A stretch of DNA of 40,298 bases from Methyloversatilis sp. (GCA_016791045.1 JAEUNO010000039.1:1-40298); one strand, 5' to 3'. Positions 1 through 9,128 are shown, counted from the stretch's first letter. Made by a program: numbers and translations. The notes: a model not told the origin generated them from the sequence alone.

Positions 1-314
1 CTGCGGCCAAGCCGGCGGCAAAACCTGCGGCGAAGAAGGCTGCACCGGCAAAGGCTGCGGCCAAGCCGGCGGCGAAGCCCGCTGCGAAGAAGGCTGCCCC
101 GGCAAAGGCTGCGGCCAAGCCGGCAGCGAAGCCCGCTGCGAAGAAGGTGGCTGCGCCGGCTGCGACCAAGGTGGTTTCGAAGTCGTCCGACCCGGCGCCC
201 GCACCGGCTGCTCCTGCGCCGGCCACGCCGTCGACGGCTGCCACACCGGGCATCAAGTCATCGTTGAATCCGGCTGCAGCATGGCCGTTCCCGACGGGCT
301 CGCGTCCGTCCTGA
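1..314 (+). CDS. Histone H1-like Lys/Ala/Pro-rich protein, C-terminal part
   Basis: The open frame runs from the left edge (first whole codon at base 3) to TGA at 312-314, giving about 103 residues of a protein whose start lies outside the window. The first half is a run of near-identical blocks of the type AAKPAAKKAAPAK, repeated about every 18 residues. It then passes into a Pro/Ala/Ser/Thr tail ending in GSRPS. This composition is typical of bacterial histone H1-like (AlgP/HctB-type) proteins, which bind DNA without sequence specificity through lysine-rich tails. The repeats are alike at DNA level too, so copy number could change by slippage. A strong terminator follows 15 bases later. DNA compaction is inferred from composition only; a Lys/Ala-rich extension on another protein is possible. 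Confidence 0.75.
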   Translation, partial: AAKPAAKPAAKKAAPAKAAAKPAAKPAAKKAAPAKAAAKPAAKPAAKKVAAPAATKVVSKSSDPAPAPAAPAPATPSTAATPGIKSSLNPAAAWPFPTGSRPS

Positions 315-328
315 GTGTGTTCTGCTCG

Positions 329-359
329 CGTGGAGGCCCTCGTGCCTCCACGGTTTTTT
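329..359 (+). terminator. Rho-independent terminator of the H1-like gene
   Basis: A perfect 9-bp stem (CGTGGAGGC at 329-337 with GCCTCCACG at 344-352) closes a 6-base loop and is followed by G and six T (354-359). It starts 15 bases after the H1-like stop codon, so it ends that transcript. Confidence 0.9.
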
Positions 360-717
360 CTGCCTTTTCCACGCCCCTTCGATTGCCCCTTCAGGTGCCC
401 GTTTCGCGGCTGTCCTTTCCTGATCGAACGTCATGCGCCGGCGCCCGCCGACATTTCGCTTTACGAAGCTTTACTTGACGAAACTCCGCTGAATCAGCAC
501 TATCGCGGCCGGGTTGCTTGGTCGCCCCTCCGGATGAGTGTCCATCACGACAACGTCATCCGCCGTTTCAACGTGGTCCGACAGCGCCTTGCGCTGATCA
601 GACTGTCCAGATGTTCCGGCATATCCCCATGCCGCGAATCATGCGATCGAAAAGCCCCTGTACGCGTGTTCGACGCGCGTCACGGCAACGATCCCTGACA
701 AGGATCCCTCAGACATC
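360..717. other. Intergenic stretch without a recognisable gene
   Basis: About 360 bases lie between the terminator and the leader of the transglycosylase gene. The open frames here have arginine/proline/serine-rich translations with no family resemblance and no ribosome binding site, so I read them as chance. TTGACG at 475-480 could be a -35 element, but only CACTAT lies at the right distance, a weak -10. A short direct repeat of GATCCCT occurs at 690-696 and 703-709. Nothing else stands out. Confidence 0.4.
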
Positions 718-761
718 CGTCGCACCTCCTTGCGGGGCGACGTGCGGACGTTCGAAAGGAG
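718..761 (+). promoter_or_regulatory. Possible Shine-Dalgarno-masking leader
   Basis: CTCCTT at 726-731 is an exact complement of the Shine-Dalgarno AAGGAG at 756-761. ACGT at 740-743 can pair with ACGT at 748-751 inside the loop. A competing hairpin, CGTCGC (718-723) with GCGACG (737-742), would free the ribosome site. The two folds exclude each other, as in a simple translational switch. Only base complementarity is seen; six pairs may arise by chance. Confidence 0.25.
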
Positions 762-767
762 TGCTGC

Positions 768-1496
768 ATGAACAAGCTGTATTCGGTTTTCAAGGGCGTT
801 CTCGCCATCGTCGTTCACTTCGCCCATGGCGGTCTGCTGGCAGTCGGTGTGATGGTCAGCGTTTTCATCGGACTGCGTGTATCGGAAGCAGGGCTGACAC
901 CGCAGATCATGCCGTCGCTGCCCGAGTTCTCGCTCATCAATGCGATCGAACCGGCCAGCGGAAATGCGCCGTCATCGCTCGACTTCATCATGACGCGTGA
1001 TGAAGCACCGGCGTCCGGACAGAAACTGTCGGCGCAGCAGAAGGCGCTGATCGATCAGGTTTCGCGCCGCCATCGCGTGGCCCGGGCCGCGGTCGAGCAA
1101 TACATCCCGCACATCTATTCCGCCGCCACGCAATACCGGATCGATCCGCTGCTGCTGGTGGCGCTGATTTCCGTCGAGTCGGCATTCAACCCCACGGCAG
1201 AAAGCGTATGGGGTGCGCAGGGGCTGACCCAGGTCATCCCGCGCTTCCACCCGGAGAAGCTTGCGCTGCATGGGCCCGACGCGACGCTGCTCGAGCCGCG
1301 CGTCAGCATCCACGTCGGTGCGCAGGTGCTGCGCGAGTACATCCGTTCGGCCGGATCGGTGGAAGGTGGTCTGCAGCGTTACGTCGGATCGATCGAGGAT
1401 CCGGATCTGGTCTACTCGAACAAGGTACTGAACGAGTACCGCCGCCTGCAGGGCCTGTTCGCACCGCCGATGCAGACGGCGCAGGCCGCCATCTGA
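768..1496 (+). CDS. Lytic transglycosylase (SLT domain), membrane-anchored
   Basis: This 242-residue protein has one N-terminal hydrophobic segment (about residues 8-36), which should anchor it in the inner membrane facing the periplasm, and a C-terminal SLT domain (about residues 95-230). The family cleaves the MurNAc-GlcNAc bond of peptidoglycan, leaving 1,6-anhydro ends. The catalytic glutamate is E137 in the motif SVESAFNP, preceded by the family-typical YRIDPLLLVALI. GAQGLTQVIP matches the usual GAxGLMQxxP block with Met replaced by Thr. ATG at 768 follows a clear AAGGAG. No neighbour shares its strand closely enough to suggest an operon. The domain is certain; the exact subclass is not. 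Confidence 0.85.
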   Translation: MNKLYSVFKGVLAIVVHFAHGGLLAVGVMVSVFIGLRVSEAGLTPQIMPSLPEFSLINAIEPASGNAPSSLDFIMTRDEAPASGQKLSAQQKALIDQVSRRHRVARAAVEQYIPHIYSAATQYRIDPLLLVALISVESAFNPTAESVWGAQGLTQVIPRFHPEKLALHGPDATLLEPRVSIHVGAQVLREYIRSAGSVEGGLQRYVGSIEDPDLVYSNKVLNEYRRLQGLFAPPMQTAQAAI

Positions 1497-1676
1497 GGCG
1501 TGCGCCTGCCCGGGCGCATGTCCGAAGTTCGATAAGCGGCCGACAACGGTAAACCACAGCCCGCGCGGCGCGCCGAACAGCTAAAATCCTGAGTTTTCGC
1601 ACTGCACCATGCTCACCCACCAGGTGAGTCGTGGCCGCCGTGTCGTATCACTCGATCGGAGGATTTGCTGTTCATC

Positions 1677-3950
1677 ATGGACGAACATATTCGCGCTGCC
1701 GCGCTGGATTACCACCGCAAGCCCGGTCCGGGCAAGATTTCCGTCGTACCGACCAAGGCGCTGACCAATCAGCAGGACCTCTCGCTCGCCTACTCGCCGG
1801 GCGTTGCCGCCGCGTGCGAGGAGATCGTCGCCAACCCGCTTGAAGTGAGTTCGCTCACGGCGCGCGGCAACCTGATCGGCGTCATCACCAACGGCACGGC
1901 GGTTCTCGGGCTCGGCCCGATCGGTCCGCTCGCCGCCAAGCCGGTGATGGAAGGCAAGGCGGTGCTGTTCAAGAAGTTTGCCAACATCGATGTGTTCGAC
2001 ATCGAGCTCGACGAGCGCGACCCGGACAAACTGGTCGACATCATCGCCAGCATGGAGCCGACCTTCGGCGGCATCAACCTCGAAGACATCAAGGCGCCGG
2101 AGTGCTTCTACATCGAGCGCAAGCTGCGCGAGCGGATGAAGATCCCGGTCTTCCATGACGACCAGCACGGCACGGCGATCGTCGTCGGCGCCGCGGTGCT
2201 CAATGGCCTCAAGGCGGTCGGCAAGGACATCCGCGAAGTCAAACTGGTGACGTCCGGGGCCGGCGCGGCCGCGCTGGCCTGCCTCGACCTGCTGGTGCTG
2301 CTCGGCATGCCGGTCGAGAACATCTGGGTGACCGACATCAAGGGCGTGGTGTACGAAGGTCGCAAGGAAGACATGGAGCCGCTCAAGGCGCGCTATGCCA
2401 AGGTGACCGACGCGCGCACGCTGGGCGACGTGATCGGCGATGCCGACGTGTTTCTGGGACTGTCGGCCGGTGGCGTGCTGAAGGCCGACATGGTGATGCG
2501 CATGGGACCGCGCCCGCTGATTTTCGCGCTGGCCAACCCGACGCCGGAAATCCTGCCGGAAGAGGTGAAGTCGGTGCGCAGCGATGCGGTGATCGCGACC
2601 GGACGTTCGGACTATCCGAACCAGGTCAACAACGTGCTGTGCTTCCCGTTCATCTTCCGCGGTGCGCTCGATGTCGGCGCGACCACGATCACCGAGGAAA
2701 TGAAGCTGGCCGCAGTGCTGGCCATCGCCGAACTGGCGCAGGTCGAACAGAGCGAAATCGTGCGCGCCGCCTACGGCGAGCAGCCGCTGTCGTTCGGGCC
2801 GGAATATCTCATTCCGAAGCCTTTCGACCCGCGCCTCATCGTGAAGATCGCGCCGGCCGTGGCGCAAGCCGCGATGGATTCCGGCGTGGCGACGCGCCCG
2901 ATCGAGGATTTCGAAGCCTATCGCCAGCAGCTGAACAACCTGGTGTGGATATCCGGCCTCGTCATGAAGCCGGTGTTTGCCGAAGCCAAGCGCAACCCGA
3001 AGCGCATCATCTACGCCGAAGGCGAGGACGAACGCGTGCTGAGCGCGGTGCGCAACGTGGTGGACGAAGGCATGGCGCGACCGATCCTGATCGGCCGCCG
3101 CGACGTCGTGCTGTCGCGCATCCAGAAGCTGGGGCTGCGGCTTCGACCTGAGGTCGACTTCGAACTGGTCACGCCGGACAACGACCCGCGCTACAAGGAG
3201 TTGTGGACGCTGTATCACAGCCTGACCGAGCGCAAGGGCATCTCGGTTGATTACGCCAAGCTCGAAGCGCGCCGCCGCACCACGCTGATCGGCGCGCTGC
3301 TGACCCGGCTCGGCTACGCCGACGGCCTGATCTGCGGCACTTTCGGCCACTTCACGCGCCACCTTCAGTTCGTGCGCAATGTGCTGGGCCTCAAGGACGG
3401 CCTGAGCAATTTCTATGCGATGAATCTGCTGAACCTGCCGGGTCGTACCGTCATGCTGTGCGACACCTATGTCAATTACGACCCGACGGCTGCGCAGGTG
3501 GTCGAGATGACCGTACTGGCGGCCGAGGAAGCGCGTCGCTTCGGCATCGAGCCGAAGATTGCGCTGTTGTCGCATTCCAACTTCGGGTCCGACAACACGC
3601 CCACGGCCGACAAGATGCGCCGCGCGCTGGAAATCCTGCACGCCGACCACCCGCATCTCGAAGTCGAAGGCGAAATGCACGGCGACGCCGCGCTCGACAT
3701 CGACATCCGCACGCGCATCTTCCCCAATTCCAGATTGCGGGACGAAGCGAATCTGCTTATCTTCCCGACGCTGGATGCGGCGAACATTTCATACAACCTG
3801 CTGAAGACCGCAGCCGGAGAGGGCATGACGATCGGCCCGATACTGCTCGGTGCCAAGCGTCCGGTGCACATCCTCACGCCGACCGCCACCGTGCGGCGCA
3901 TCGTGAACATGACAGCACTGACCGTGGTCGAGGCGGGGCAGATACGCTGA
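1677..3950 (+). CDS. maeB: NADP-dependent malic enzyme with phosphotransacetylase-like domain
   Basis: This 757-residue cytosolic enzyme converts malate and NADP to pyruvate, CO2 and NADPH. The N-terminal half (about residues 1-425) is the malic enzyme: [20 protein letters not shown], then [18 protein letters not shown] and the dinucleotide fold [15 protein letters not shown]. The C-terminal part (about 430-757) resembles phosphate acetyltransferase (for example [17 protein letters not shown] and a terminal [15 protein letters not shown]). In MaeB this region is regulatory, not catalytic. Length fits the family. I chose ATG 1677, where homologues begin (MDEH); GGAGGA lies at 1658-1663. TTG at 1665 is in frame but only one base from the SD. 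A hairpin follows, separating it from the lipase gene. Confidence 0.93.
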   Translation: MDEHIRAAALDYHRKPGPGKISVVPTKALTNQQDLSLAYSPGVAAACEEIVANPLEVSSLTARGNLIGVITNGTAVLGLGPIGPLAAKPVMEGKAVLFKKFANIDVFDIELDERDPDKLVDIIASMEPTFGGINLEDIKAPECFYIERKLRERMKIPVFHDDQHGTAIVVGAAVLNGLKAVGKDIREVKLVTSGAGAAALACLDLLVLLGMPVENIWVTDIKGVVYEGRKEDMEPLKARYAKVTDARTLGDVIGDADVFLGLSAGGVLKADMVMRMGPRPLIFALANPTPEILPEEVKSVRSDAVIATGRSDYPNQVNNVLCFPFIFRGALDVGATTITEEMKLAAVLAIAELAQVEQSEIVRAAYGEQPLSFGPEYLIPKPFDPRLIVKIAPAVAQAAMDSGVATRPIEDFEAYRQQLNNLVWISGLVMKPVFAEAKRNPKRIIYAEGEDERVLSAVRNVVDEGMARPILIGRRDVVLSRIQKLGLRLRPEVDFELVTPDNDPRYKELWTLYHSLTERKGISVDYAKLEARRRTTLIGALLTRLGYADGLICGTFGHFTRHLQFVRNVLGLKDGLSNFYAMNLLNLPGRTVMLCDTYVNYDPTAAQVVEMTVLAAEEARRFGIEPKIALLSHSNFGSDNTPTADKMRRALEILHADHPHLEVEGEMHGDAALDIDIRTRIFPNSRLRDEANLLIFPTLDAANISYNLLKTAAGEGMTIGPILLGAKRPVHILTPTATVRRIVNMTALTVVEAGQIR

Positions 3951-3974
3951 AGACCCGCGCAGTGCGCTGACGCA

Positions 3975-4000
3975 CGCATGCCGGCTCGAACCGGCATGCG
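3975..4000 (+). terminator. Perfect hairpin after maeB
   Basis: A perfect 10-bp stem (CGCATGCCGG at 3975-3984 with CCGGCATGCG at 3991-4000) and 6-base loop begin 24 bases after the maeB stop. There is no T-tract, so it may act as an mRNA 3'-end stabiliser or Rho-assisted terminator rather than a true intrinsic one. Confidence 0.5.
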
Positions 4001-4020
4001 CGGCCAGAAGGGGAGGCTTG

Positions 4021-5175
4021 GTGCAGCAAGCGAGGACGGCGCTGGTGTTGTCCGGGGGTGGCGCGCGCGCCGCCTATCAGGTCGGCGTCCTGTCGGCGGT
4101 GCGCGATCTGCTGCCCGACACACGCATCAATCCCTTTCCCATCCTGTGCGGCACGTCGGCCGGCGCCATCAATGCGGTGTCGCTGGGTGTCTACAGCGAG
4201 GACTTCGGCGACGCGGTCGACAACCTGCTGTACATCTGGCGCAACTTCCACGCCGGACAGGTCTATCGCGCCGACAATCTCGGTCTGGCGCGCACCGGGC
4301 TGCGCTGGCTGATGGCGCTGATGTTCGGCTGGGCGGTCGACCGCTACCCCAAGTCGCTGCTCGACAACACGCCGCTGCGCGACCTGCTGACCGACAGACT
4401 CGATTTCAGCCGCATCCAGCGGGCCATCGACCGGGGTGCGCTGTACGCGCTGTCGGTCACCGCTTCGGGCTACACCTCGGGTGACAGCGTGGCCTTTTTC
4501 GAAGGCGGCGAGCACATCGAGCCGTGGAAGCGCATGCAGCGCGCCGCCTCGCGCACGCCGCTGAAGGTCGAGCACCTGCTGGCATCCAGCGCCTTGCCGT
4601 TCATCTTTCCCGCCACCAAGATCAATCGTGAGTACTTCGGTGACGGATCGATGCGCCAGCTCGCACCGATCAGCCCGGCGGTGCATCTGGGCGCCGAACG
4701 CATCTTCATCATCGGCGTCGGCCGCATGAACGAAAAGGATCAGCGTCGGCGGGGTGACATCTACCCCTCGCTGGCCCAGGTGGCGGGCCATGCGCTGGCC
4801 AGCATCTTCCTGGACCAGCTGATGATCGACATCGAACAGCTGCAGCGCGTGAATGACATTCTCGGCCGCGTGCCGGACCATGTGATGGCCGAGATGGGCT
4901 TGCCGCTGCGACCGATCGAAACCCTGGTGATCGCGCCGTCGGAGCGGCTGGACGACATTGCGGCGCGCCACGTCGATGCGCTGCCGTTCGGCATCCGGAC
5001 CCTGCTGGGCGGCATCGGCGGCACCAAGCGTGCCGGTGGCGGCCTGGCCAGCTATCTGCTGTTCGAAAAGCCCTATACCCGGGCGCTGATCGACCTCGGT
5101 TACCGCGATACGATGGCGCGCGCGGACGATGTGGTTAACTTCCTCGGCCTCAAGCCGGCCGCGATGGCGCCGTGA
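4021..5175 (+). CDS. Patatin-like phospholipase
   Basis: This 384-residue protein has an N-terminal patatin domain, a serine acyl-hydrolase fold with a Ser-Asp dyad that cleaves acyl chains from lipids. Visible elements are the oxyanion loop LSGGGARAAYQVG near the start, the nucleophile elbow GTSAG with S46, and the catalytic aspartate D208 in GDGSMRQ (DGS instead of the usual DGG). There is no signal peptide, so it probably acts in the cytosol or at the inner membrane. The start is GTG 4021, placed four bases after GGGGAGG (4010-4016); TTG 4018 is too close to the SD. It may also be a lysophospholipase or thioesterase; substrate is unknown. Confidence 0.85.
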   Translation: MQQARTALVLSGGGARAAYQVGVLSAVRDLLPDTRINPFPILCGTSAGAINAVSLGVYSEDFGDAVDNLLYIWRNFHAGQVYRADNLGLARTGLRWLMALMFGWAVDRYPKSLLDNTPLRDLLTDRLDFSRIQRAIDRGALYALSVTASGYTSGDSVAFFEGGEHIEPWKRMQRAASRTPLKVEHLLASSALPFIFPATKINREYFGDGSMRQLAPISPAVHLGAERIFIIGVGRMNEKDQRRRGDIYPSLAQVAGHALASIFLDQLMIDIEQLQRVNDILGRVPDHVMAEMGLPLRPIETLVIAPSERLDDIAARHVDALPFGIRTLLGGIGGTKRAGGGLASYLLFEKPYTRALIDLGYRDTMARADDVVNFLGLKPAAMAP

Positions 5176-5199
5176 ATACCTTCGTCACAATCGCGAAAC

Positions 5200-5230
5200 G
5201 GCCATAAGAATGCTTTCCATGGCCTTATTT
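5200..5230 (+). terminator. Weak terminator candidate after the patatin gene
   Basis: GGCCAT (5200-5205) can pair with ATGGCC (5219-5224) around a 13-base loop, followed by TTATTTT. Stem and loop are poor but the T-rich tail and the position 25 bases after the stop fit an intrinsic terminator. Confidence 0.35.
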
Positions 5231-5234
5231 TCGT

Positions 5235-5262
5235 TTGAAAATTTGCCTTCGACGGGTAGACT
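5235..5262 (+). promoter_or_regulatory. Sigma-70-type promoter of pbpG
   Basis: TTGAAA (5235-5240) and TAGACT (5257-5262) are 16 bases apart and match the -35 and -10 consensus at 5/6 and 4/6 positions. The start site would fall near 5269, about 30 bases before the pbpG ATG. Confidence 0.45.
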
Positions 5263-5298
5263 CTTCACTTAATCGAATCGCCACCAGGGGTCCTACGC

Positions 5299-6291
5299 AT
5301 GCTTCTGAAATACCTGATGGTCAGCTGCACCGCAGTCGTGCTCGGTCTGGGCGTCGCACCGCCCTCCGAAGCCGCCGGCAAAACCACCGCCGCACAGTCC
5401 TCCTCGAAGAAAAAGATCGCCAAGGCCGCTCATTCGAAGCGCATCAAGCAGGCCAGCATCAAGAAATCCTCCCGCAAGTCGTTCGCCGCGGCGCCGCGCA
5501 TTCCCAACGAACCCGATTTCGACGCGCTCGGTCTGCCGAACGTGAAATCCGCATCCGTGCTGGTACAGGACCAGATTTCGGGTGAAGTGCTGTTCGAACG
5601 CAATTCCGACGCCGTGGTGCCGATCGCCTCGATCACCAAGCTGATGACGGCGATGGTTGCGCTGGACGCCCGCCCGGCGCTTGACGAAGTGCTCGTCGTG
5701 TCCGAAGAGGACATCGACCAGCTCAAGGGCACGCGCTCGCGGCTGGCTGTCGGCACCCGCCTGACGCGCGAGGAAATGCTGCACCTGGCGCTGATGTCGT
5801 CGGAAAACCGCGCCTCGTCCGCCTTGTCGCGCCACTATCCGGGTGGTCAGCGTGCGTTCATCGCTGCCATGAACCAGAAGGCGATCGAGCTGGGGCTGGC
5901 CGATACGCGCTTCTTCGACAGCACCGGCCTCGACCCGCACAACGTGTCTTCGGCGCGTGACCTGGCCAAGATGGTCGCCGCCTCGTCCACCTATCCGCTG
6001 ATCCGCGAATTCTCGACCACGCGCGACGGTTCGTTCGCGGTGAAGGGCAAGACGCTGCACTTCAACAACACCAATGCGCTGGTATCGAGTTCCGACTGGG
6101 AAATCGCGTTGCAGAAGACCGGTTTCACCAACGAAGCGGGCAAGTGCCTGGTCATGCAGGCCTGGTTGAACCAGAAGCCGGTGGTCATCGTGTTGCTCGA
6201 CTCGTGGGGTCGCCTGACCCGGATCGGTGACGCCAACCGCATCCGCCGCTGGGTCGAGCACCTGGCGCTGCAGGGTGCCGGCGCGGGCTGA
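5299..6291 (+). CDS. pbpG: D-alanyl-D-alanine endopeptidase (PBP7/PbpG type)
   Basis: This 330-residue periplasmic enzyme has a signal peptide (residues 1-25, ending SEA-A) and a penicillin-binding S11 peptidase domain (about 70-320). It cuts D-Ala-meso-DAP crosslinks in peptidoglycan. All three active-site motifs are present: SITK (S111, K114), SEN (168-170) and KTG (273-275). Between the signal peptide and the domain lies an unusually basic Lys/Ser/Ala linker (about residues 27-66) resembling the H1-like tail at the window's left edge. PBP7 relatives lack the C-terminal membrane helix of PBP5/6, and none is seen here. A promoter is visible upstream. The stop is five bases before lutA, so read-through is possible, though no functional link is obvious. 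Confidence 0.9.
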   Translation: MLLKYLMVSCTAVVLGLGVAPPSEAAGKTTAAQSSSKKKIAKAAHSKRIKQASIKKSSRKSFAAAPRIPNEPDFDALGLPNVKSASVLVQDQISGEVLFERNSDAVVPIASITKLMTAMVALDARPALDEVLVVSEEDIDQLKGTRSRLAVGTRLTREEMLHLALMSSENRASSALSRHYPGGQRAFIAAMNQKAIELGLADTRFFDSTGLDPHNVSSARDLAKMVAASSTYPLIREFSTTRDGSFAVKGKTLHFNNTNALVSSSDWEIALQKTGFTNEAGKCLVMQAWLNQKPVVIVLLDSWGRLTRIGDANRIRRWVEHLALQGAGAG

Positions 6292-6296
6292 AACCG

Positions 6297-7058
6297 ATGA
6301 GCCAGCCACCTCACGGCAGCCGTGGCGAAGTCGGCCTGTTCGTCACCTGCCTGGTGGATCTGATGCGCCCGTCGATCGGATTCGCGGCGCTGAAACTGAT
6401 CGAGGCAGCCGGTTACACCCCGGTCGTACCCGACACCCAGACCTGCTGCGGACAGCCCGGCCACAACGCGGGCGACGCGCGCAGCGCGCGCGCGCTGGCG
6501 CAGAAGCTGATTGCCGAGTTCGAAGGTTTCCCCTGCGTCGTCGCGCCGTCCGGCTCCTGTGCCGGCATGATCCGCACGCACTATCCCCACCTGTTCGATG
6601 ACGACGATGCCTGGCGCATCCGTGCCGAGGCGCTGGCCGCAAAGACCTTCGAACTGACGCAGTTCCTGGCCGACGTGGCAGGCGTCACCGAGGTGCCGGG
6701 GGACTTCGTCGGTGCCGTCACCTATCACGACAGCTGTGCCGGGCTGCGCGAACTGGGCGTCAAGCGCCAGCCGCGCGCGCTGCTCGACCGCATGCCCGGC
6801 GTCGAGCAGCGGCCGTTGAACGAGTGCGAGGAGTGCTGCGGCTTCGGTGGCCTGTTTTCGGTCAAGTACCCGGATATTTCCGGTGCCATCGCGCAGCGCA
6901 AGTGCGACAACATCCGCGCTTCCGGCGCCGGCACCGTGGCGCTGGGCGATCTGGGCTGCATGATGAATATCGAAGGACGGCTGCGCCGCATCGGTGACGA
7001 GGGCACACAGGTGATCCACATCGCCGAGCTGCTGGCCGGCCGGCTCGACCCGGACTGA
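6297..7058 (+). CDS. lutA: L-lactate utilization protein LutA (Fe-S oxidoreductase, YkgE type)
   Basis: This 253-residue cytosolic protein carries two cysteine-rich CCG domains (TCCGQPGHNAG near residue 48 and ECCGFGGLFSVKYPDIS near 181). In this family they bind Fe-S clusters in subunits that pass electrons like heterodisulfide reductase and glycolate oxidase subunits. LutA, LutB and LutC together oxidise L-lactate to pyruvate. The gene starts at ATG 6297, five bases after pbpG, and is followed seven bases later by lutB, so lutABC is one transcript. The Fe-S ligands all appear intact. No lactate permease lies beside the operon. The family is certain; lactate as substrate comes from homology. 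Confidence 0.9.
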   Translation: MSQPPHGSRGEVGLFVTCLVDLMRPSIGFAALKLIEAAGYTPVVPDTQTCCGQPGHNAGDARSARALAQKLIAEFEGFPCVVAPSGSCAGMIRTHYPHLFDDDDAWRIRAEALAAKTFELTQFLADVAGVTEVPGDFVGAVTYHDSCAGLRELGVKRQPRALLDRMPGVEQRPLNECEECCGFGGLFSVKYPDISGAIAQRKCDNIRASGAGTVALGDLGCMMNIEGRLRRIGDEGTQVIHIAELLAGRLDPD

Positions 7059-7065
7059 GGCGGCG

Positions 7066-8481
7066 ATGGAAATCCGCTCCATGCATTTCGTGTCGCGCGT
7101 GCGCCAGCGGCTCGACGACACCGAACTGCAGCGCAACCTGCAGCGCACGCGCGGCCGCAACGCCGCGGCGCGGCTGGCGTCGCTGTCGAGTCTGGACGAC
7201 TTCGATGCGGTGCGGGCCCGCGCCACCGACATCCGGGCATCGGTGCTGCGCGATCTCGACGTCTGGCTGGAACGCTTCGAGGCGGAAGCGACGCGCCGCG
7301 GCGCCACCGTGCTTTGGGCGCGCGACGGCGACGAGGCCTGCCGGCTGGTGATCGACATTGCGCGCCGGCACGACGTGAAAACCGTCGTCAAGGCCAAGTC
7401 CATGGTGTCGGAAGAAGCCGGGCTGAACGCCGCACTCGAAGCCGCCGGCATCCGTCCGGTGGAGACCGACCTGGGCGAATACATCCTGCAGATCAACGAC
7501 AACGAACCACCGTCGCACATCATCATGCCGGTGATCCACAAGTCGAAGGAGCAGGTGTCCGAACTGTTCGCGCGCGTGCATGGCACGGCAGCGAAGACCG
7601 ACATCGTCGAACTGACGCGCGAGGCGCGCGAAAAGCTGCGGCCGGAATTTCTGGGCGCCGAAATGGGGATCTCCGGCGGCAACTTCCTGATTGCGGAGAC
7701 CGGGTCGGTCGCCATCGTCACCAATGAAGGCAACGGCCGGATGTGCACCACGATGCCGCGCGTGCACGTCGCGCTGACCGGCATCGAGAAGGTGATTCCG
7801 ACGCTGGACGACCTGGCGACGCTGCTGCGCATCCTGCCGCGCTCGGCCACCGGACAGGCGATCTCCAATTATGTGTCGCTGCTGACCGGTCCGAAGCACG
7901 AGGGCGATGCCGACGGACCGGAGCACATGTATTTCGTGCTGGTCGATGGCGGCCGCGCCGATCTGATCGGTGGCGATTTCGAACCCATGCTGCGCTGCAT
8001 ACGCTGCGGCGCCTGCATGAATCACTGTCCGGTGTATCAGACCATCGGCGGCCATTCCTACGGCTGGGTCTATCCCGGGCCGATGGGCTCGGTGCTGACG
8101 CCGCTCTATCAGGGGCTCGAGAAGGCGAAGGATCTGCCGCAGGCGGCCACGCTGTGCAACCAGTGCGGCGTGGTATGTCCGGTGTCGATTCCGCTGCCCG
8201 ACCTGATGCGCAAGCTGCGCGAGAAGCAGGTCGACGCCGGCCTGCGGCCGTGGAGCGAGCGGCTGTCGATGCGCCTGTGGGCCTGGGTGGCACAGCGTCC
8301 GGCGCTGTATGCGCGCGGCGTGCGTCTTGCCGTGCGCTATCTGCGCTGGCTGGCCGATGGTCGTGACCGCATCCAGGCCATGGGCGTCGCCCCGGGCTGG
8401 ACCGCCGAGCGCGACTTTCCGGCGCCGGCTGCGCAGAGCTTCCGCGACCGATACGCGGCGCGTCGCAGGGCAGGGCGATGA
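7066..8481 (+). CDS. lutB: L-lactate utilization protein LutB (ferredoxin-type, YkgF type)
   Basis: This 471-residue protein has an N-terminal LUD (DUF162) domain (about residues 60-300, including EMGISGGNFLIAETGSVAIVTNEGNGRM) and a C-terminal double 4Fe-4S module. The first cluster is CIRCGACMNHCP near residues 312-323, the second is CNQCGVVCP near 365-373. It is the central electron-transfer subunit of the LutABC lactate dehydrogenase. ATG 7066 is seven bases after lutA; ATG 7081 is an alternative. The last codon overlaps the start of lutC (ATGA at 8478-8481), indicating translational coupling. Length agrees with the family. Confidence 0.92.
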   Translation: MEIRSMHFVSRVRQRLDDTELQRNLQRTRGRNAAARLASLSSLDDFDAVRARATDIRASVLRDLDVWLERFEAEATRRGATVLWARDGDEACRLVIDIARRHDVKTVVKAKSMVSEEAGLNAALEAAGIRPVETDLGEYILQINDNEPPSHIIMPVIHKSKEQVSELFARVHGTAAKTDIVELTREAREKLRPEFLGAEMGISGGNFLIAETGSVAIVTNEGNGRMCTTMPRVHVALTGIEKVIPTLDDLATLLRILPRSATGQAISNYVSLLTGPKHEGDADGPEHMYFVLVDGGRADLIGGDFEPMLRCIRCGACMNHCPVYQTIGGHSYGWVYPGPMGSVLTPLYQGLEKAKDLPQAATLCNQCGVVCPVSIPLPDLMRKLREKQVDAGLRPWSERLSMRLWAWVAQRPALYARGVRLAVRYLRWLADGRDRIQAMGVAPGWTAERDFPAPAAQSFRDRYAARRRAGR

Positions 8482-9128
8482 GCAGCGCGCGCGACGACAT
8501 CCTCGGCCGTCTGCGCCAGCGCATCGGGCGCGAGCCGGTCGGCACCCCGGCGGCGCGCGAGCGTGTCGGGCAGGTGATTGCCGCGTCCCGGGCCGGGCCG
8601 CGCCCGTCGTACGACGGCGACCTGGCGGCGCGCTTCATCGAGCGGGCGAAAGCGCTGATTTCAACCGTGGACGCATGTGCCGCGCCGGCCGATGTGCCTG
8701 CGCGCTGCGCCAGCTGGCTGACGTCGCAGGGGCTCGGGCGTCGGGTGGTCGTCTCTCCCTCGCTGGCCGGGCTGGACTGGGCGGCCAGCGGTCTGGACGT
8801 GCGCATCGGTGCGGCAGCCGGTGACGACCCGGTCGGCATCACCGGCTGCTTTCGTGCCATCGCCGAGACCGGCACGCTGATGCTGTGCTCCGGTGCGCAG
8901 TCGCCGGCGGTCAACAGCCTGCTGCCCGAGACGCACATCGCGGTGGTGCCGCGCGAACACATCGTGGCCGACATGGAAGCCGCATTTGCGGTCGCGCGCG
9001 AGACGCTCGACCCCTGGCCACGTGCCGTCAACTTCGTGTCCGGTCCGTCGCGTACGGCCGACATCGAACAGACCATCGTGCTCGGCGCCCACGGACCGTA
9101 CCGGGTGCATCTGCTGATCGTGGGGTGA
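8478..9128 (+). CDS. lutC: L-lactate utilization protein LutC (LUD domain, YkgG type)
   Basis: This 216-residue protein is almost entirely a LUD domain, with typical blocks GITGCFRAIAETGTLML (about residues 116-132) and the C-terminal SRTADIEQTIVLGAHGP. It is the third subunit of the LutABC complex that oxidises L-lactate to pyruvate. Its ATG overlaps the lutB stop by four bases. After the stop a short GC hairpin (GCGCC 9146-9150, GGCGC 9156-9160) with only three T follows, so the end of the transcript is uncertain. Subunit assignment rests on size and gene order, which match lutC/ykgG. Confidence 0.9.
   Translation: MSSARDDILGRLRQRIGREPVGTPAARERVGQVIAASRAGPRPSYDGDLAARFIERAKALISTVDACAAPADVPARCASWLTSQGLGRRVVVSPSLAGLDWAASGLDVRIGAAAGDDPVGITGCFRAIAETGTLMLCSGAQSPAVNSLLPETHIAVVPREHIVADMEAAFAVARETLDPWPRAVNFVSGPSRTADIEQTIVLGAHGPYRVHLLIVG

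Noticed and set aside
315-698. Protein-coding frame after the H1-like gene
   Set aside because: It begins inside the terminator region, lacks a ribosome site and shows no family features.
1581-3680. Long open frame (699 codons) antisense to maeB
   Set aside because: It has no family motifs, is rich in Arg/His/Val/Gln as expected from the mirror of GC-biased codons, and lies fully opposite a clear malic enzyme.
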